Position numbers and translations under genes: made by a program. From Hyphomicrobiales bacterium (GTDB lineage Bacteria > Pseudomonadota > Alphaproteobacteria > Rhizobiales > Xanthobacteraceae), in the NCBI GenBank assembly GCA_003169835.1, contig PNAI01000016.1:62001-126000 (forward strand): a stretch of 64,000 nt of DNA, given 5' to 3'. A model generated the notes under the pieces. The model was not told the DNA's origin. It did no database searches and saw only the letters and a program-made list of their open reading frames with translations. This document shows, piece after piece, positions 10,747-20,631 of this stretch (its first letter is position 1; each line of letters starts with the position of its first letter).

Positions 10747-12234
10747 TCACTCCTGCAATTGACGCTTGAGCAGCTCGATTTCGTCGGCGAGAGCCGTGTC
10801 GTTGCCGACCAGATTTTCGATCTTGCGCACGGCGTGCAGCACCGTGGTGTGGTCGCGGCCTCCGAAGCGGCGGCCGATCTCGGGCAGCGAGCGCAGCGTC
10901 AAGGTTTTTGCAAGATACATTGCAACTTGGCGCGGACGCACCACGTTGGCGGTGCGGCGCGACGACAGCAGATCGGCGCGGCTGACGTTATACTGGCGCG
11001 CGACGATGCGTTGGATTTCCTCGATCTTGACGCGCTTTGGCTCCTGCGGCCGGATTAGATCGCGCACCTCGCGCTCGGCCATTTCCATGGTGACCAACTG
11101 GCCGGTGAGCTTGCTGTGCGCGAGCAGCCGATTGATCGCGCCTTCGAGGTCGCGGCCGTTGTGCGTTACCGCCTTCGCGATGAAGGCGAGCACCGGGGCC
11201 GGCACGTCAAAACTCGGATGGTGCGAGCGCGCAGCCGTGACGCGAGCCTTGAGAATTTCGAGACGGAGTTCTTCGCCCAAAGTCCCCATCTCAACCACCA
11301 AGCCGCCAGCGAGCCGCGAGCGCACGCGGTCATCAAGGCTTTCGAGGTCGGTGGGCGGCCGGTCGGCGGCAATCACCACCTGCCGGCCGGCGTCGATCAG
11401 CGCATTGAGGGTATGACAGAATTCGGCCTGTGTGGATTTGCCTTGAAGGAACTGCAGATCGTCGATCACCAGCACGTCGATGCCGCGTAGCGCCTCTTTG
11501 AATGCGAGCGCGGTTTGCGTGCGCAGTGCCGAGACGAAGCCGTACATGAATTTTTCAGCGGTGAGATAGAGCACCTTGCGCTCGGCGCCGGAATTGCCCG
11601 CCCAGGTAATGGCTTGCAGCAGATGCGTCTTGCCGAGGCCAACGCCGGCGTGGACGTAGAGCGGGTTGAACATCACGACGTCGCCGCGCTTGGCCATTGC
11701 CACCTGCTTGGCGGCCGCATGCGCGAGCGTGTTGGAACGGCCGACGACAAACGTGTCGAAGGTCAGGCGCTGATCGAGCGGCGAGCCGCCGAGTGCCTCG
11801 TGTCCGGCCGAGACCGGCGCAAAGGCCACGCGCACATCGCCGTCATACTTCAGGCCGCGCGGCTCGCGTGCGAGATCGACTTGCTCAACCGGTTTTGGTT
11901 TGGGCGGGTTGAGGCGAATCACGGCGCCGCGCACGCTCAGCTCAATGCGCATCACTTCGGACTGCTCGGCCTGCCAGGCCGCGAGCATGCGCTCGGTGTA
12001 GTGGGACTGGATCCAGCTTTTGAGGAAGCGGGTCGGCACGGACAGAAATGCGGTGTTTTCTTCGATCCGCTCCAGGTCCATGCGCGCAAACCAGCTCAGA
12101 AAGATGTCGTCGCCGACGTCGGCGCGCAGCCGTCCTTTGACCCTGGTCCAGCGTTCTTGATCCTGGATCGTCGGATTGCTGGTTTCGGTCAGTTCGACGT
12201 TGCTGTGATACTCGGTGGCACGGGAGGTAGACAT
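10747..12234 (-). CDS. dnaA: chromosomal replication initiator DnaA
   Basis: DnaA is an AAA+ protein that binds origin boxes and opens oriC. Domain I is near the N-terminus ([24 protein letters not shown]). Domain III has Walker [15 protein letters not shown], Walker [14 protein letters not shown], and sensor residues in [12 protein letters not shown]. Domain IV carries the helix-turn-helix with [21 protein letters not shown] and [19 protein letters not shown] 12234 (MSTSRATEY) is chosen, giving 495 residues; an in-frame ATG at 12249 adds five. It is preceded by a gene-free kilobase. Confidence 0.97.
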   Translation of the reverse strand: MSTSRATEYHSNVELTETSNPTIQDQERWTRVKGRLRADVGDDIFLSWFARMDLERIEENTAFLSVPTRFLKSWIQSHYTERMLAAWQAEQSEVMRIELSVRGAVIRLNPPKPKPVEQVDLAREPRGLKYDGDVRVAFAPVSAGHEALGGSPLDQRLTFDTFVVGRSNTLAHAAAKQVAMAKRGDVVMFNPLYVHAGVGLGKTHLLQAITWAGNSGAERKVLYLTAEKFMYGFVSALRTQTALAFKEALRGIDVLVIDDLQFLQGKSTQAEFCHTLNALIDAGRQVVIAADRPPTDLESLDDRVRSRLAGGLVVEMGTLGEELRLEILKARVTAARSHHPSFDVPAPVLAFIAKAVTHNGRDLEGAINRLLAHSKLTGQLVTMEMAEREVRDLIRPQEPKRVKIEEIQRIVARQYNVSRADLLSSRRTANVVRPRQVAMYLAKTLTLRSLPEIGRRFGGRDHTTVLHAVRKIENLVGNDTALADEIELLKRQLQE

Positions 12235-13323
12235 TGGTCCGCTATCCATTACGGGCGGTCACATCACTCGATACAAAGATGTGAGCAATTAAAGGGATGA
12301 CGATGGCGTCGCGACGCCCAATGAAGGCAGCGCGGCAACCCGTAGCGTTATGGTGTCGTCAGCCGCTCGAAGGCGGCACAAATCGCGCTGTCAGGAACGC
12401 GGCCGCAATCGCGGCAATGCTGGAAACAATCTCGCGCGTGCGCACTGTCTGCGCAATTACGCTTTGTGCGCGTGCGCACGCTCTCGCCTGTGGCGAGCTC
12501 AGCCACTCTGTCGACATGATAAACCCCCTCTCACACCACAGCAGAGCTGTGATGGTCGTCCGTTACATTTGACTAGATTTTGTTACGCCGCACTCACTTC
12601 CAGCCGCCGCATACTATAGCGGTTGTTTTCAACACGATCAGATCAAGATTTAAACCGCCTTTACTTACCTATACTTGGGATGCCCAGGCCGAGAACATTT
12701 AAGTATACGATTCTGTTCTCTTCCTCGGCGAGCCCGAATACGGCTGTATTACTGACCGTGCCGCCAACTTGGAAGCAGGCGCAAATTACACAGTGCCAGT
12801 TTCGCCCGCAACGCCGGGCAAGGCCGCAATTTTGGGCGCTGTCTTGCGCGGTCGCCGATCGCGGGAAGGTGGTGTGTTTGAGCCCGCTTGCAAGCTATTG
12901 AATCATTGCAGAGAATCTGGGGCTGCCAGCCTGCGTTCGAGGCGCGATGCGGACGCACGAACGGGCGCGATACGGCGCCGGCCGATTTTAAGAGCCTGTT
13001 AACAATTACGAGTCCTTGCCGGCGCTTTCCTTATAAGCCGTTCTTTTATTTGATATTTTTTTGTTCGAAATTGCAGGGTAGCCCCCGTGTCAGATGCCCA
13101 GCGAAGAGGCAAAATGCCTTCCAGAGGGCTAAGTAAAAATACGTATTTCGGCGTGAAAATGGTGTTCTGCAGACGACTGTGGCAAATCCGTCACAGCTCG
13201 ATTTATCTGCAAGAATTGACGTTGAAATAAGTTAAAACGGGATCTACCCGATCCGAATACCACTTTGCAGTGGTCTAGGGGATTTTGAGGGCTAGAAGCT
13301 GAAGTTTGACGACCAAAGGGCGG
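12235..13323. other. about 1.1-kb gene-free region between rpsT and dnaA; weak oriC/dnaA regulatory candidate
   Basis: No convincing ORF occurs on either strand. The region holds a 12-base direct repeat (12434 and 12468) and a small CTCGCC/GGCGAG hairpin near 12483. It also has two relatively AT-rich stretches, about 12560-12720 and 13030-13075, the second including TTTATTTGATATTTTTTTG, in otherwise GC-rich DNA. Near rpsT there is a small ACCACT/AGTGGT hairpin with a GCAA loop (minus-strand reading). I found no DnaA box matching TTATCCACA; the nearest are TTATCTGCA (13203) and TGTGGCAAA (13178), each with two mismatches. It surely contains the dnaA promoter; origin function is not supported by boxes. 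Confidence 0.35.
12434..12479. repeat. 12-bp direct repeat GCGCGTGCGCAC upstream of dnaA
   Basis: Two exact copies of GCGCGTGCGCAC at 12434-12445 and 12468-12479, start to start 34 bases. Each ends in the palindrome GTGCGCAC. They lie 200-245 bases upstream of the dnaA start, so a regulator binding site is possible. Function is inferred from position only. Confidence 0.4.
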
Positions 13324-13590
13324 TCATTTGCCGAGTTTGGCGATCCGCTTGGTGAGTCGCGAGACCTTCCGGCTGGCGGCGTTTTTGTGCACCTGGCCGC
13401 GACGCGCCGCACGCATGAGCTCGGGCTCCGCTTGTTTCATGGCAGCAAGCGCCTTGTTGCGGTCGCCAGCGGTAATCGCATCCTCGACCTGGCGCACGGC
13501 TTTACGCACACGTGTGCGCCGGGCCTTGTTGACCTCGGTGCGGCGGGCGATCTGACGGATCGCCTTGCGGGCTGAACTGGTGGTGGCCAT
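13324..13590 (-). CDS. rpsT: 30S ribosomal protein S20
   Basis: An 88-residue, very basic protein that binds 16S rRNA early in small-subunit assembly. It shows the S20 pattern: [25 protein letters not shown] in the first helix, the central [21 protein letters not shown] segment, and [20 protein letters not shown] at the end. The initial ATG gives the normal family length. It is transcribed toward dnaA, about 1.1 kb apart, a common gene order in Hyphomicrobiales. Confidence 0.96.
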   Translation of the reverse strand: MATTSSARKAIRQIARRTEVNKARRTRVRKAVRQVEDAITAGDRNKALAAMKQAEPELMRAARRGQVHKNAASRKVSRLTKRIAKLGK

Positions 13591-13736
13591 GATCGTCTAA
13601 GCCATAAATGCTTATGTCGCCAAAATTCAATGGCGGCGAGGGCTCTCGCCGCCTGATGCGTGACGCTTATAATCAGGTGCCCCAGATGCGTCAACGTCCG
13701 CGAGCGCTCGCGCGCGGACGCCAATTGAGGCGTCAA

Positions 13737-14633
13737 TCACGCCACGCGTTTGCCGCGCACGTGATCGAATCCCGCAACCACCGACGCGCGGTCGGCCGCC
13801 GAGAAGGGCGCCAGCGGCGGCTTGACGCGTGCCCAGGCCGGGTCGGCATGAATATGACCGAGCAGCGCCTTAACGCCGGAGACCAGCGGCTTGCCGTCGA
13901 ACAACTTGCGAATGATGACTGCCTGATCGATGGCGGTCTGATCGCCCTTGGCCCAGGCGCGCTGGCACAGATCGGCGTTGAGGTTGGCGGTCGCTGAGAT
14001 ACAGCCGGCAAAGGCTCCGGCGCGCGCCTCGAGCAAGACAGCCTCCGTCGAGGGAAATACGTCGAAGGTCTTCGAAATCGCCGCGGCCTCGCGCGCGTAG
14101 GCCATGTCGCCGGAGGAATTCTTGAGACCCACGATGCGCTGACCGAAGGCGTCGAGCAGCCGGGTGATCAACTTGACCGGCCAGGGCAGACCGGACTGCT
14201 GCGGGAAGTGATAGAGATAAATCGGTATCGGCTTTTGCGCGCTCGCCTGGACGATCGCTTCCACATAGGCGAACAGCCCGTCGTCGGGCACGTCCTTGTA
14301 GTAGAACGGCGGCAGCACCAGCGCACCGGCAAAATTCAAGCTCGCGGCATGTTGGGTCAGAGCGATGGCGTCGGAGACGGCAGCGGCGCCGGTGCCGACC
14401 ATCATACGATCGAGGGGAAGTCCTGCGTCGCGATAGGCGCTCATCACGCGCTTGCGCTCGTCGAGCGAGAACGAGGTCGCTTCGCCGGTGGTGCCGAGCA
14501 CGTTGAGCCCGTCGCAGCCGTTGTCGAGCAGGTAACGCGCAAGCTTGGTCGCACGTGCGATATCGGGCGTGCCGCGCTCATCCACCGGGGTTGCGATTGC
14601 GGCGATCACGCCGCGGAGTTTGCTCTCGCTCAT
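13737..14633 (-). CDS. dihydrodipicolinate synthase / N-acetylneuraminate lyase family protein
   Basis: A 298-residue class I aldolase-type TIM barrel. It has the family signature GTTGEATSFSLDERK near residue 48, the Tyr in PIYLYHFPQQSG, and the Schiff-base Lys in VGLKNSSGD. It lacks clear features that would make it the housekeeping DapA, and DapA paralogues often act on 2-keto acids such as keto-deoxy sugars or 4-hydroxy-2-oxoglutarate. GAGG lies about 9 bases before the ATG. It follows malic enzyme with a 28-base gap on the same strand, so the two may share a transcript. Substrate unassigned. Confidence 0.85.
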   Translation of the reverse strand: MSESKLRGVIAAIATPVDERGTPDIARATKLARYLLDNGCDGLNVLGTTGEATSFSLDERKRVMSAYRDAGLPLDRMMVGTGAAAVSDAIALTQHAASLNFAGALVLPPFYYKDVPDDGLFAYVEAIVQASAQKPIPIYLYHFPQQSGLPWPVKLITRLLDAFGQRIVGLKNSSGDMAYAREAAAISKTFDVFPSTEAVLLEARAGAFAGCISATANLNADLCQRAWAKGDQTAIDQAVIIRKLFDGKPLVSGVKALLGHIHADPAWARVKPPLAPFSAADRASVVAGFDHVRGKRVA

Positions 14634-14661
14634 GTCGTTATCCTCGCCAATAAAGAAATCG

Positions 14662-16941
14662 TCATCCGCTTACATTGAACGCCGCGAGCGCGGCCATGTT
14701 GACGAGCTGGCTGTCGTTGGCGGTCATCGACACGATTTGCACGGAACGATCGAGCCCGACCAGCAGCGGCCCGATCACGGTGGCGCCGCCCAGTTCCTGC
14801 AGTAGCTTGGTGGAGATCGAAGCGGAATGGAACGCCGGCATGATCAGCACGTTGGCCGGCCCTGAAAGCCTGCAGAACGGATAGGCCGCGGCGGCTTCCG
14901 GATTGAGGGCCACGTCGGCGGCCATCTCGCCGTCGTATTCGAAATCTACGCGGCGACCATCGAGGATTTTCACTGCGCCCTGTACGTGAGCGGAGCGTTC
15001 GCCAGGGGGATGGCCGAAAGTGGAGAAAGCGAGCAATGCGAGTCGCGGCTCGTAGCCGAGCCGGCGCGCGACTCCGGCCGCTTCGACCGCGATATTAGCG
15101 AGTAATTCTGCACTTGGCATTTCGTTGACCGCCGTATCGGCGACCAGTACCTGCTTGCCGCGCGCCAACACCAATGAGATGCCGATGACGCAGTGACCGG
15201 GCTTGGGATCGATGCAGCGGCGCACGTCTTCGAGGGCCACCGAGAAATTGCGCGTGACGCCGGTGATCATGGCGTCGGCATCGTCGAGCGCCACCATGCA
15301 GGACGCGAAGGTGTTGCGGTCCTGGTTGACCATGCGCTGGCAATCGCGGAACAGGTAGCCTTGGCGCTGCAGCCGCTCGTACAGATGGGCCGCGTAAAGC
15401 GCATTCCGCTTTGAGAGCGCGGCATTGATGATCTCGATGCCGCCGCCGAGATCTATACCGAGATTTTGCGCGATCTCGCGGATCGGGTTCTCGCGCCCGA
15501 CCAGGAGCGCGGTGCCGAGCCCCTCGTGGACGAAGCTTGCGGCGGCGCGGATCACCTGCTCTTCCTCGCCTTCGGCGAAGACGACGCGTTTGGGCGCGCG
15601 GCGCAGGTGCTCGAACACGCGCTGGAGCACGCCTGCGACCGGGTCTCGCCGCGTGCGCAGCTGCGCGCGATAGGCATCCATGTCGACGATCGGCTTGCGC
15701 GCAACGCCAGTATCCATCGCCGCTTTGGCAACCGCGGGTGGAACGCAGGAAATAAGGCGGGGATCGAACGGCACCGGGATGATGTAATCGGGTCCGTATT
15801 TCGGCCGCGCCCCGTACAGGGCGGCGACTTCGTCGGGCACGTCCTCGCGCGTGAGTGCCGCCAGCGCGCGCGCCGCGGCGATCTTCATCTCCATATTGAT
15901 GGTGGTGGCGCGCACATCGAGCGCGCCCCGGAAAATGAACGGGAAGCCGAGAATGTTATTGACCTGGTTGGGGTAGTCGGAGCGGCCGGTGGCCATGATG
16001 GCGTCGTCGCGCACTTCCGCCACTTCTTCGGCGGTAATCTCCGGGTCGGGATTGGCCAAGGCGAAGATGATCGGCTTTTCCGCCATCGACTTGACCATCT
16101 CCTTGGTGAATGCCCCTTTGACCGAAAGCCCGAAAGCCACATCGGCGCCTTCGAATGCCTGCGCCAGCGTGCGGGCGGAAGTTTTGACCGCATAGCCCGA
16201 CTTCCACTGGTTCATGCCTTCGGTGCGGCCCTGATAGATCACGCCCTTGGTGTCGCACAGAATCAGATTGCCGGGCGTGAAGCCGATGGCCTTGAGCAGT
16301 TCCAGGCAAGCGATGCCGGCGGCGCCCGCACCGTTGCAAACGAGCTTGGTATTTTTGATATCGCGCCCGGTCAGATCGAGCGCATTGATCAATCCGGCCG
16401 CCGAGATGATCGCGGTGCCGTGCTGGTCGTCATGAAACACCGGAATGTCCATCAATTCGCGCAGCCGCTGCTCGATGATGAAACACTCGGGCGCCTTGAT
16501 GTCCTCAAGATTGATGCCGCCCCAGCCTTTGCCGAGGAATTTCACGCAATTGATGAATTCGTCCGGGTCCTCGGTGTTGACTTCGAGGTCGATGGAATCG
16601 ATGTCGGCGAAGCGCTTGAACAGCACCGCCTTGCCTTCCATCACGGGCTTGGCGGCAAGCGCGCCGCGATTGCCTAAGCCTAGAATGGCGGTGCCGTTGG
16701 TGATGACCGCGACGAAGTTGCCTTTGACCGTGTAGTCGTAGGCCAGCTCTTCGTTCTCGGCGATCGCCAGCACTGGGACAGCTACGCCGGGCGAATAGGC
16801 CAGCGAAAGATCGCGCTGGGTCGCCATCGGCTTGGTGGCCACGACCTCGAGCTTGCCGGGCCGGCCCTGGCTATGAAACAGCAGCGCTTCCTGGTCGGTG
16901 AAGGTCGGACGGTTGCCGCGGCCGTTAGATTTAGCGGACAT
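14662..16941 (-). CDS. maeB: NADP-dependent malic enzyme, MaeB type
   Basis: Oxidative decarboxylation of malate to pyruvate with NADP, linking the TCA cycle to pyruvate and NADPH. The 759-residue protein is the large two-domain type. Residues about 1-430 form the malic enzyme domain (SLAYSPGVAVPVLAI, GNRGALAAKPVMEGKAVLFK, FHDDQHGTAI, NGAGAAGIACLELL). The rest is a phosphotransacetylase-like domain (VFAEGEEEQVIRAA to the end) that is usually regulatory and not catalytic. ATG 16941 is chosen over the track start because GGAG lies 6-7 bases before it. Confidence 0.95.
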   Translation of the reverse strand: MSAKSNGRGNRPTFTDQEALLFHSQGRPGKLEVVATKPMATQRDLSLAYSPGVAVPVLAIAENEELAYDYTVKGNFVAVITNGTAILGLGNRGALAAKPVMEGKAVLFKRFADIDSIDLEVNTEDPDEFINCVKFLGKGWGGINLEDIKAPECFIIEQRLRELMDIPVFHDDQHGTAIISAAGLINALDLTGRDIKNTKLVCNGAGAAGIACLELLKAIGFTPGNLILCDTKGVIYQGRTEGMNQWKSGYAVKTSARTLAQAFEGADVAFGLSVKGAFTKEMVKSMAEKPIIFALANPDPEITAEEVAEVRDDAIMATGRSDYPNQVNNILGFPFIFRGALDVRATTINMEMKIAAARALAALTREDVPDEVAALYGARPKYGPDYIIPVPFDPRLISCVPPAVAKAAMDTGVARKPIVDMDAYRAQLRTRRDPVAGVLQRVFEHLRRAPKRVVFAEGEEEQVIRAAASFVHEGLGTALLVGRENPIREIAQNLGIDLGGGIEIINAALSKRNALYAAHLYERLQRQGYLFRDCQRMVNQDRNTFASCMVALDDADAMITGVTRNFSVALEDVRRCIDPKPGHCVIGISLVLARGKQVLVADTAVNEMPSAELLANIAVEAAGVARRLGYEPRLALLAFSTFGHPPGERSAHVQGAVKILDGRRVDFEYDGEMAADVALNPEAAAAYPFCRLSGPANVLIMPAFHSASISTKLLQELGGATVIGPLLVGLDRSVQIVSMTANDSQLVNMAALAAFNVSG

Positions 16942-17112
16942 TTCAACTCCTAACGTACCGGCCAACAGGCCGAAAGTTCGACGTTAGCGGAAGGAGCGGG
17001 AGCGACTCAAGGGAGGCGATGCAAAGGATGACCGTGTGTCGCCGCGTTCGGCAGTTGAATCGCGACGGCGCGCGCGCTAATCGGTTGCGGCAGGCAATCG
17101 TGGAAAGAGGTT

Positions 17113-17433
17113 ATGATTCGCTTTCTGTTCAGGTTCGCTGGAATTGTGCTGCTCGCGCTGGCCTTCATATTCGTGGTCTACGACGGCATGAAGTCGATCG
17201 CGAGCCACATGTTCTATGCCACCAGGGTCGAGCAATTCTGGACCGAGGTGCACAGCCGCAGCTTGCAGATGCTGCGGGAAGCCGTCGAGCGCAGTGCCGG
17301 CGTGGGAATCTGGCGCTGGGTGGTCGAGCCGATCCTCGATCAGCCGATCGCGCTGGTGTTCGGAATCCTGAGCGTGATTCTCATCCTGCTGGGACGCAAG
17401 AAGCGCCCGCTGATCGGATACGCGCGGGAGTGA
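17113..17433 (+). CDS. small two-helix membrane protein, conserved hypothetical
   Basis: A 106-residue protein with a transmembrane helix at residues 4-23 (FLFRFAGIVLLALAFIFVVY) and a second at about 78-93 (PIALVFGILSVILILLG), the latter ending in GRKKRP. A short loop with WTEVHSRSLQMLREAVER lies between. The basic C-terminal tail suggests a cytoplasmic end. AAAGAGG precedes the ATG. I do not recognise a function. It is divergent from maeB and convergent with the next gene, with a palindromic repeat in between. Confidence 0.7.
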   Translation: MIRFLFRFAGIVLLALAFIFVVYDGMKSIASHMFYATRVEQFWTEVHSRSLQMLREAVERSAGVGIWRWVVEPILDQPIALVFGILSVILILLGRKKRPLIGYARE

Positions 17434-17462
17434 GCTTGTTTGAGAATGATCTGATCCGACCT

Positions 17463-17500
17463 TCCTTCGCCCGCCGAAGCGGGCTTCGCGAAGGCGGGAA
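17463..17500. repeat. palindromic repeat, REP-like
   Basis: CCCGCC (17470) pairs with GGCGGG (17493), enclosing GAAGC/GCTTC. It sits in the 90-base convergent gap between the small membrane gene and the heme-binding-like gene. Its form resembles short GC-rich palindromes scattered in Rhizobiales genomes; it may also help end both transcripts. Confidence 0.6.
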
Positions 17501-17523
17501 ACCGGTTGGGATCATGCTTGCGC

Positions 17524-18051
17524 CTACTTCCCGATCGCGTCGATGCCGGCGCGGGCGACTTGAGTGTCCTGGGCCGAGAGCACGCCGGAAACGCCGATCG
17601 CGCCGACGATCTTGCCGTCGATCATAATCGGGATGCCGCCTTCGAGCGGCACGAAGTCCTTGAGCGCCAGATAGCGCATTCCGGCGCCGCCGCCCGAGAC
17701 GACCTCATCAAGCAGCTTGGTCGAACGCTTGAAGAAGAGTGCCGTGCGCGCTTTGCCCTCGGCGGTGGCGATGGCGGAGAGCTGGGTGTCATCGCGCCGA
17801 TGCAACATTACTATGTTGCCGCCGCTGTCGAGAATGACGATCACGACCGGCCACTTGTTCTTCTCCGCTTCGCCTTCCGCACCCGACATGGCCTGTTTTG
17901 CGGCATCAAGAGTAATGGGCGGGCCATAGGGCGGCGGCATGGTTTGCGCCGGTGTCTGTGCACGAGCAAAACTTACGCCCAACAAAAAGCTGGCAATGGC
18001 CGCGCTCAGCGCAAGCGCGCGCGCGGTCGAGATCGTCACTGACGTCATCAT
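17524..18051 (-). CDS. secreted heme-binding-like protein (GlcG/HbpS, DUF336)
   Basis: A 175-residue protein with a signal peptide (LALSAAIASFLLGVSFARAQ, cut after the AQ region), so probably periplasmic. The domain has the GlcG/HbpS hallmarks: VVIVILDSGGNIVMLHRRDD, KARTALFFKRST, FVPLEGGIPIMIDGKIVGAIGVSG and the final DTQVARAGIDAI. Family members bind heme or cobalamin, or lie beside oxidation pathways; the ligand here is unknown. Confidence 0.85.
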   Translation of the reverse strand: MMTSVTISTARALALSAAIASFLLGVSFARAQTPAQTMPPPYGPPITLDAAKQAMSGAEGEAEKNKWPVVIVILDSGGNIVMLHRRDDTQLSAIATAEGKARTALFFKRSTKLLDEVVSGGGAGMRYLALKDFVPLEGGIPIMIDGKIVGAIGVSGVLSAQDTQVARAGIDAIGK

Positions 18052-18331
18052 GTGGTCTCCGCATCTTTACGTGTGGCGACACTAGAGCGCGCCCGGCTAA
18101 ATTGGAATTCAGATTTTCTGTCCGGGTGCACTCCTCATGTTTCAGTTTAAGTGTCGTCCGGCTGACCGGCCCGTCATCGCCTGACGTCATAAAAAGCGCG
18201 CCAGAATGGGACGCGCTCGCGCAACCGTGAAAACGCAGGCTTCTGCGTATCGCCGGAATGTGAGGCTAAGGGTACGTGCGCGCGGGGGATTTGAGGCTTA
18301 TATTTGCCTCAACAAACCTGGAGAAGAAAAA

Positions 18332-18988
<657 letters not shown>

Positions 18989-19107
18989 TCGCCTGCAAGC
19001 TGCAGACTTCAGGTCTGGCGCGGCTTTGCGCGAAGGCGGCTTAAAGCTTTGTTAACCATAACTACGGTTAATTGAGCTTGAAGATTTGCCGTCTCGGGAG
19101 TCAAAGC

Positions 19108-19740
19108 ATGCGGCCAGGCCGCTTACTTCCGTTGTCATTGATCTCGATCTTGCTCGGTGCCTGCTCGCTGCTGCCGCCGTGGTTCGTAGGCACGCCGACG
19201 CCGACCTCGTCGAGCAACAAGTCATCGGCCAATATCGCCGAGAGACAAACGCTCAGCACGCCGCGCGCGGGTGGAATGGAACTCAACGGCGCGTATCGTC
19301 TTGATACTGGCGATCGGGTGCGCGTGCTGGTGGCCGGCCAGGATGCGTTGAGCAATTCCTATGAGCTCGATGCGGGCGGTGCGATCGAGATCGTATCGAT
19401 CGGCAGGGTGCTGGCGCGCGGGCTCAACACGATCCAATTGTCCGGCGTCATCGAGCGGCGGCTCAAGCAGAACAAACTGCGCGAGGCGCATGTGGCGGTT
19501 CAGATCGAGACCTATCGGCCGTTCACCATCCGCGGCGAGGTCGCCAATCCTGGGCAATATCCGTACGTCAACAACATGACGACGGAAACCGCGATCGCCA
19601 TCGCGGGCGGCCTGAAGCCGCGCGCCAACAAGGCCGCGGTCACGGTCAGCAGCGACGGTCAAGATGGCGCGCGCGCGCCGTCGGCGCTGACGAGTCCGGT
19701 GCAGCCGGGCGAAGTCGTCACTGTGACGGAAGAGCGCTGA
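19108..19740 (+). CDS. polysaccharide export lipoprotein, Wza-like
   Basis: A 210-residue outer-membrane-type lipoprotein. ATG 19108 follows GGGAG by 7 bases; the track start is an upstream TTG. A lipobox LLGAC ends the signal peptide. The Poly_export domain follows (GAYRLDTGDRVRVLVAGQDALSNSYELDAGGAIEIVSIGRV, GLNTIQLSGVIERRL), then a soluble ligand-binding beta-grasp segment (YRPFTIRGEVANPGQYPYVNNMTTETAIAIAGG). It would form part of a capsule or exopolysaccharide export channel. It is short for Wza and no exopolysaccharide synthesis or co-polymerase gene lies nearby. Confidence 0.85.
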   Translation: MRPGRLLPLSLISILLGACSLLPPWFVGTPTPTSSSNKSSANIAERQTLSTPRAGGMELNGAYRLDTGDRVRVLVAGQDALSNSYELDAGGAIEIVSIGRVLARGLNTIQLSGVIERRLKQNKLREAHVAVQIETYRPFTIRGEVANPGQYPYVNNMTTETAIAIAGGLKPRANKAAVTVSSDGQDGARAPSALTSPVQPGEVVTVTEER

Positions 19741-19772
19741 GATTTTCTAGCCAGATTCAGAATTACTTCGCT

Positions 19773-19840
19773 CATTCCCGCGAAAGCGGGAATCCAGTCG
19801 TTTTGCTTTAGGACTGGGTCCCCGCTTTCGCGGGGACGAA
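19773..19840. repeat. REPIN-like pair of inverted palindromes
   Basis: First palindrome CATTCCCGCGAAAGCGGGAATCCAG (19773-19797), a 16-base spacer, then the inverted relative CTGGGTCCCCGCTTTCGCGGGGACGA (19814-19839). The CCAG/CTGG edges face each other, as in REP doublets (REPINs). It lies in the gap between convergent genes. No RAYT transposase is in the window. Confidence 0.75.
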
Positions 19841-19858
19841 CGGAGGAATGGCAGAGTG

Positions 19859-20536
19859 TTACTTCCCACTCATATGCTTATTCAGGAAGGCCGTCGTGCG
19901 CTCATAGGCGAGCTTGGCGGCGTCGGCGTTGTAGCTGCCGCGCTCGTCGCAGTGGAAACCGTGGCCAGCACCCTTGTAGACATAGATCTGGCAGTCGGAA
20001 CGCTTCTGCTTGATAATTTCCACGTCGGCCATCGAGATGCTGTGATCGGTCTCGCCGAAATGCATCTGGACCGGGCATTTCGGTATCTCGTCGGCGAACG
20101 CAACGATCCGGCCGCCGTAATAGGACACAGCAGCGCGCAAACCGGAAAGCCGCGCGGCGGAAAGAAACGCAATCGAGCCGCCCATGCAAAAGCCAACGAT
20201 GGCGATGGGACCTACGGATTTAATTTCCTTAATCGCGGCGTCGGTGTCGCGCAGCATGGCGTCCCAATCGGGCTTGGCGATGAATTTACGCGCGGCCTCG
20301 ATTTCCGGCGGGGTATAGCCGCATTCGAAATTGGGCTGCGTGCGGTCGAACAAGGCGGGCGCGACCGCGACATAGCCCTCGCCCGCGAAACGGTCGCAGA
20401 CCGCGCGGATGTGCTGGTTGACGCCGAATATTTCCTGGATGACGACGATGCCGCCTTTCGGCGCGCCTTTCGGATCGGCGCGATAGGCACCGAGCTTGTG
20501 CTGATCGGCGGCGGTGAGTGAAAAATGCTTGCCCAT
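19859..20536 (-). CDS. dienelactone hydrolase family protein
   Basis: A 225-residue alpha/beta hydrolase of the carboxymethylenebutenolidase type. The nucleophile elbow is GFCMGG with Cys instead of Ser, typical of dienelactone hydrolase, and GAGHGFHCDERGSY holds the catalytic His. The acid is likely the Asp in HFGETDHSIS. True dienelactone hydrolases open lactones in the modified ortho-cleavage pathway; many paralogues have other roles. GGGAGG precedes the ATG by about 7 bases. No chlorocatechol genes are adjacent, so the specific reaction is left open. Confidence 0.85.
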   Translation of the reverse strand: MGKHFSLTAADQHKLGAYRADPKGAPKGGIVVIQEIFGVNQHIRAVCDRFAGEGYVAVAPALFDRTQPNFECGYTPPEIEAARKFIAKPDWDAMLRDTDAAIKEIKSVGPIAIVGFCMGGSIAFLSAARLSGLRAAVSYYGGRIVAFADEIPKCPVQMHFGETDHSISMADVEIIKQKRSDCQIYVYKGAGHGFHCDERGSYNADAAKLAYERTTAFLNKHMSGK

Positions 20537-20631
20537 GATGAGCCTCCCACGTTGATGTTTTTGTGATGATTGTTTAGTCCAGCGAGGCCCCGCTCGCCAA
20601 GGCCCGATCTAGCTTTTGGCGGTATGCGCGG

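Noticed and set aside
12623-13136. Short ORFs in the rpsT-dnaA gap (12623, 12769, 12888)
   Set aside because: No ribosome-binding sites, odd composition and mutual overlap; the region reads as non-coding.
13178-13211. TGTGGCAAA and TTATCTGCA as DnaA boxes
   Set aside because: Each differs from TTATCCACA at two core positions, which is expected by chance in a kilobase.
15466-16677. 403-residue plus-strand ORF
   Set aside because: Antisense shadow of malic enzyme; no recognisable domain.
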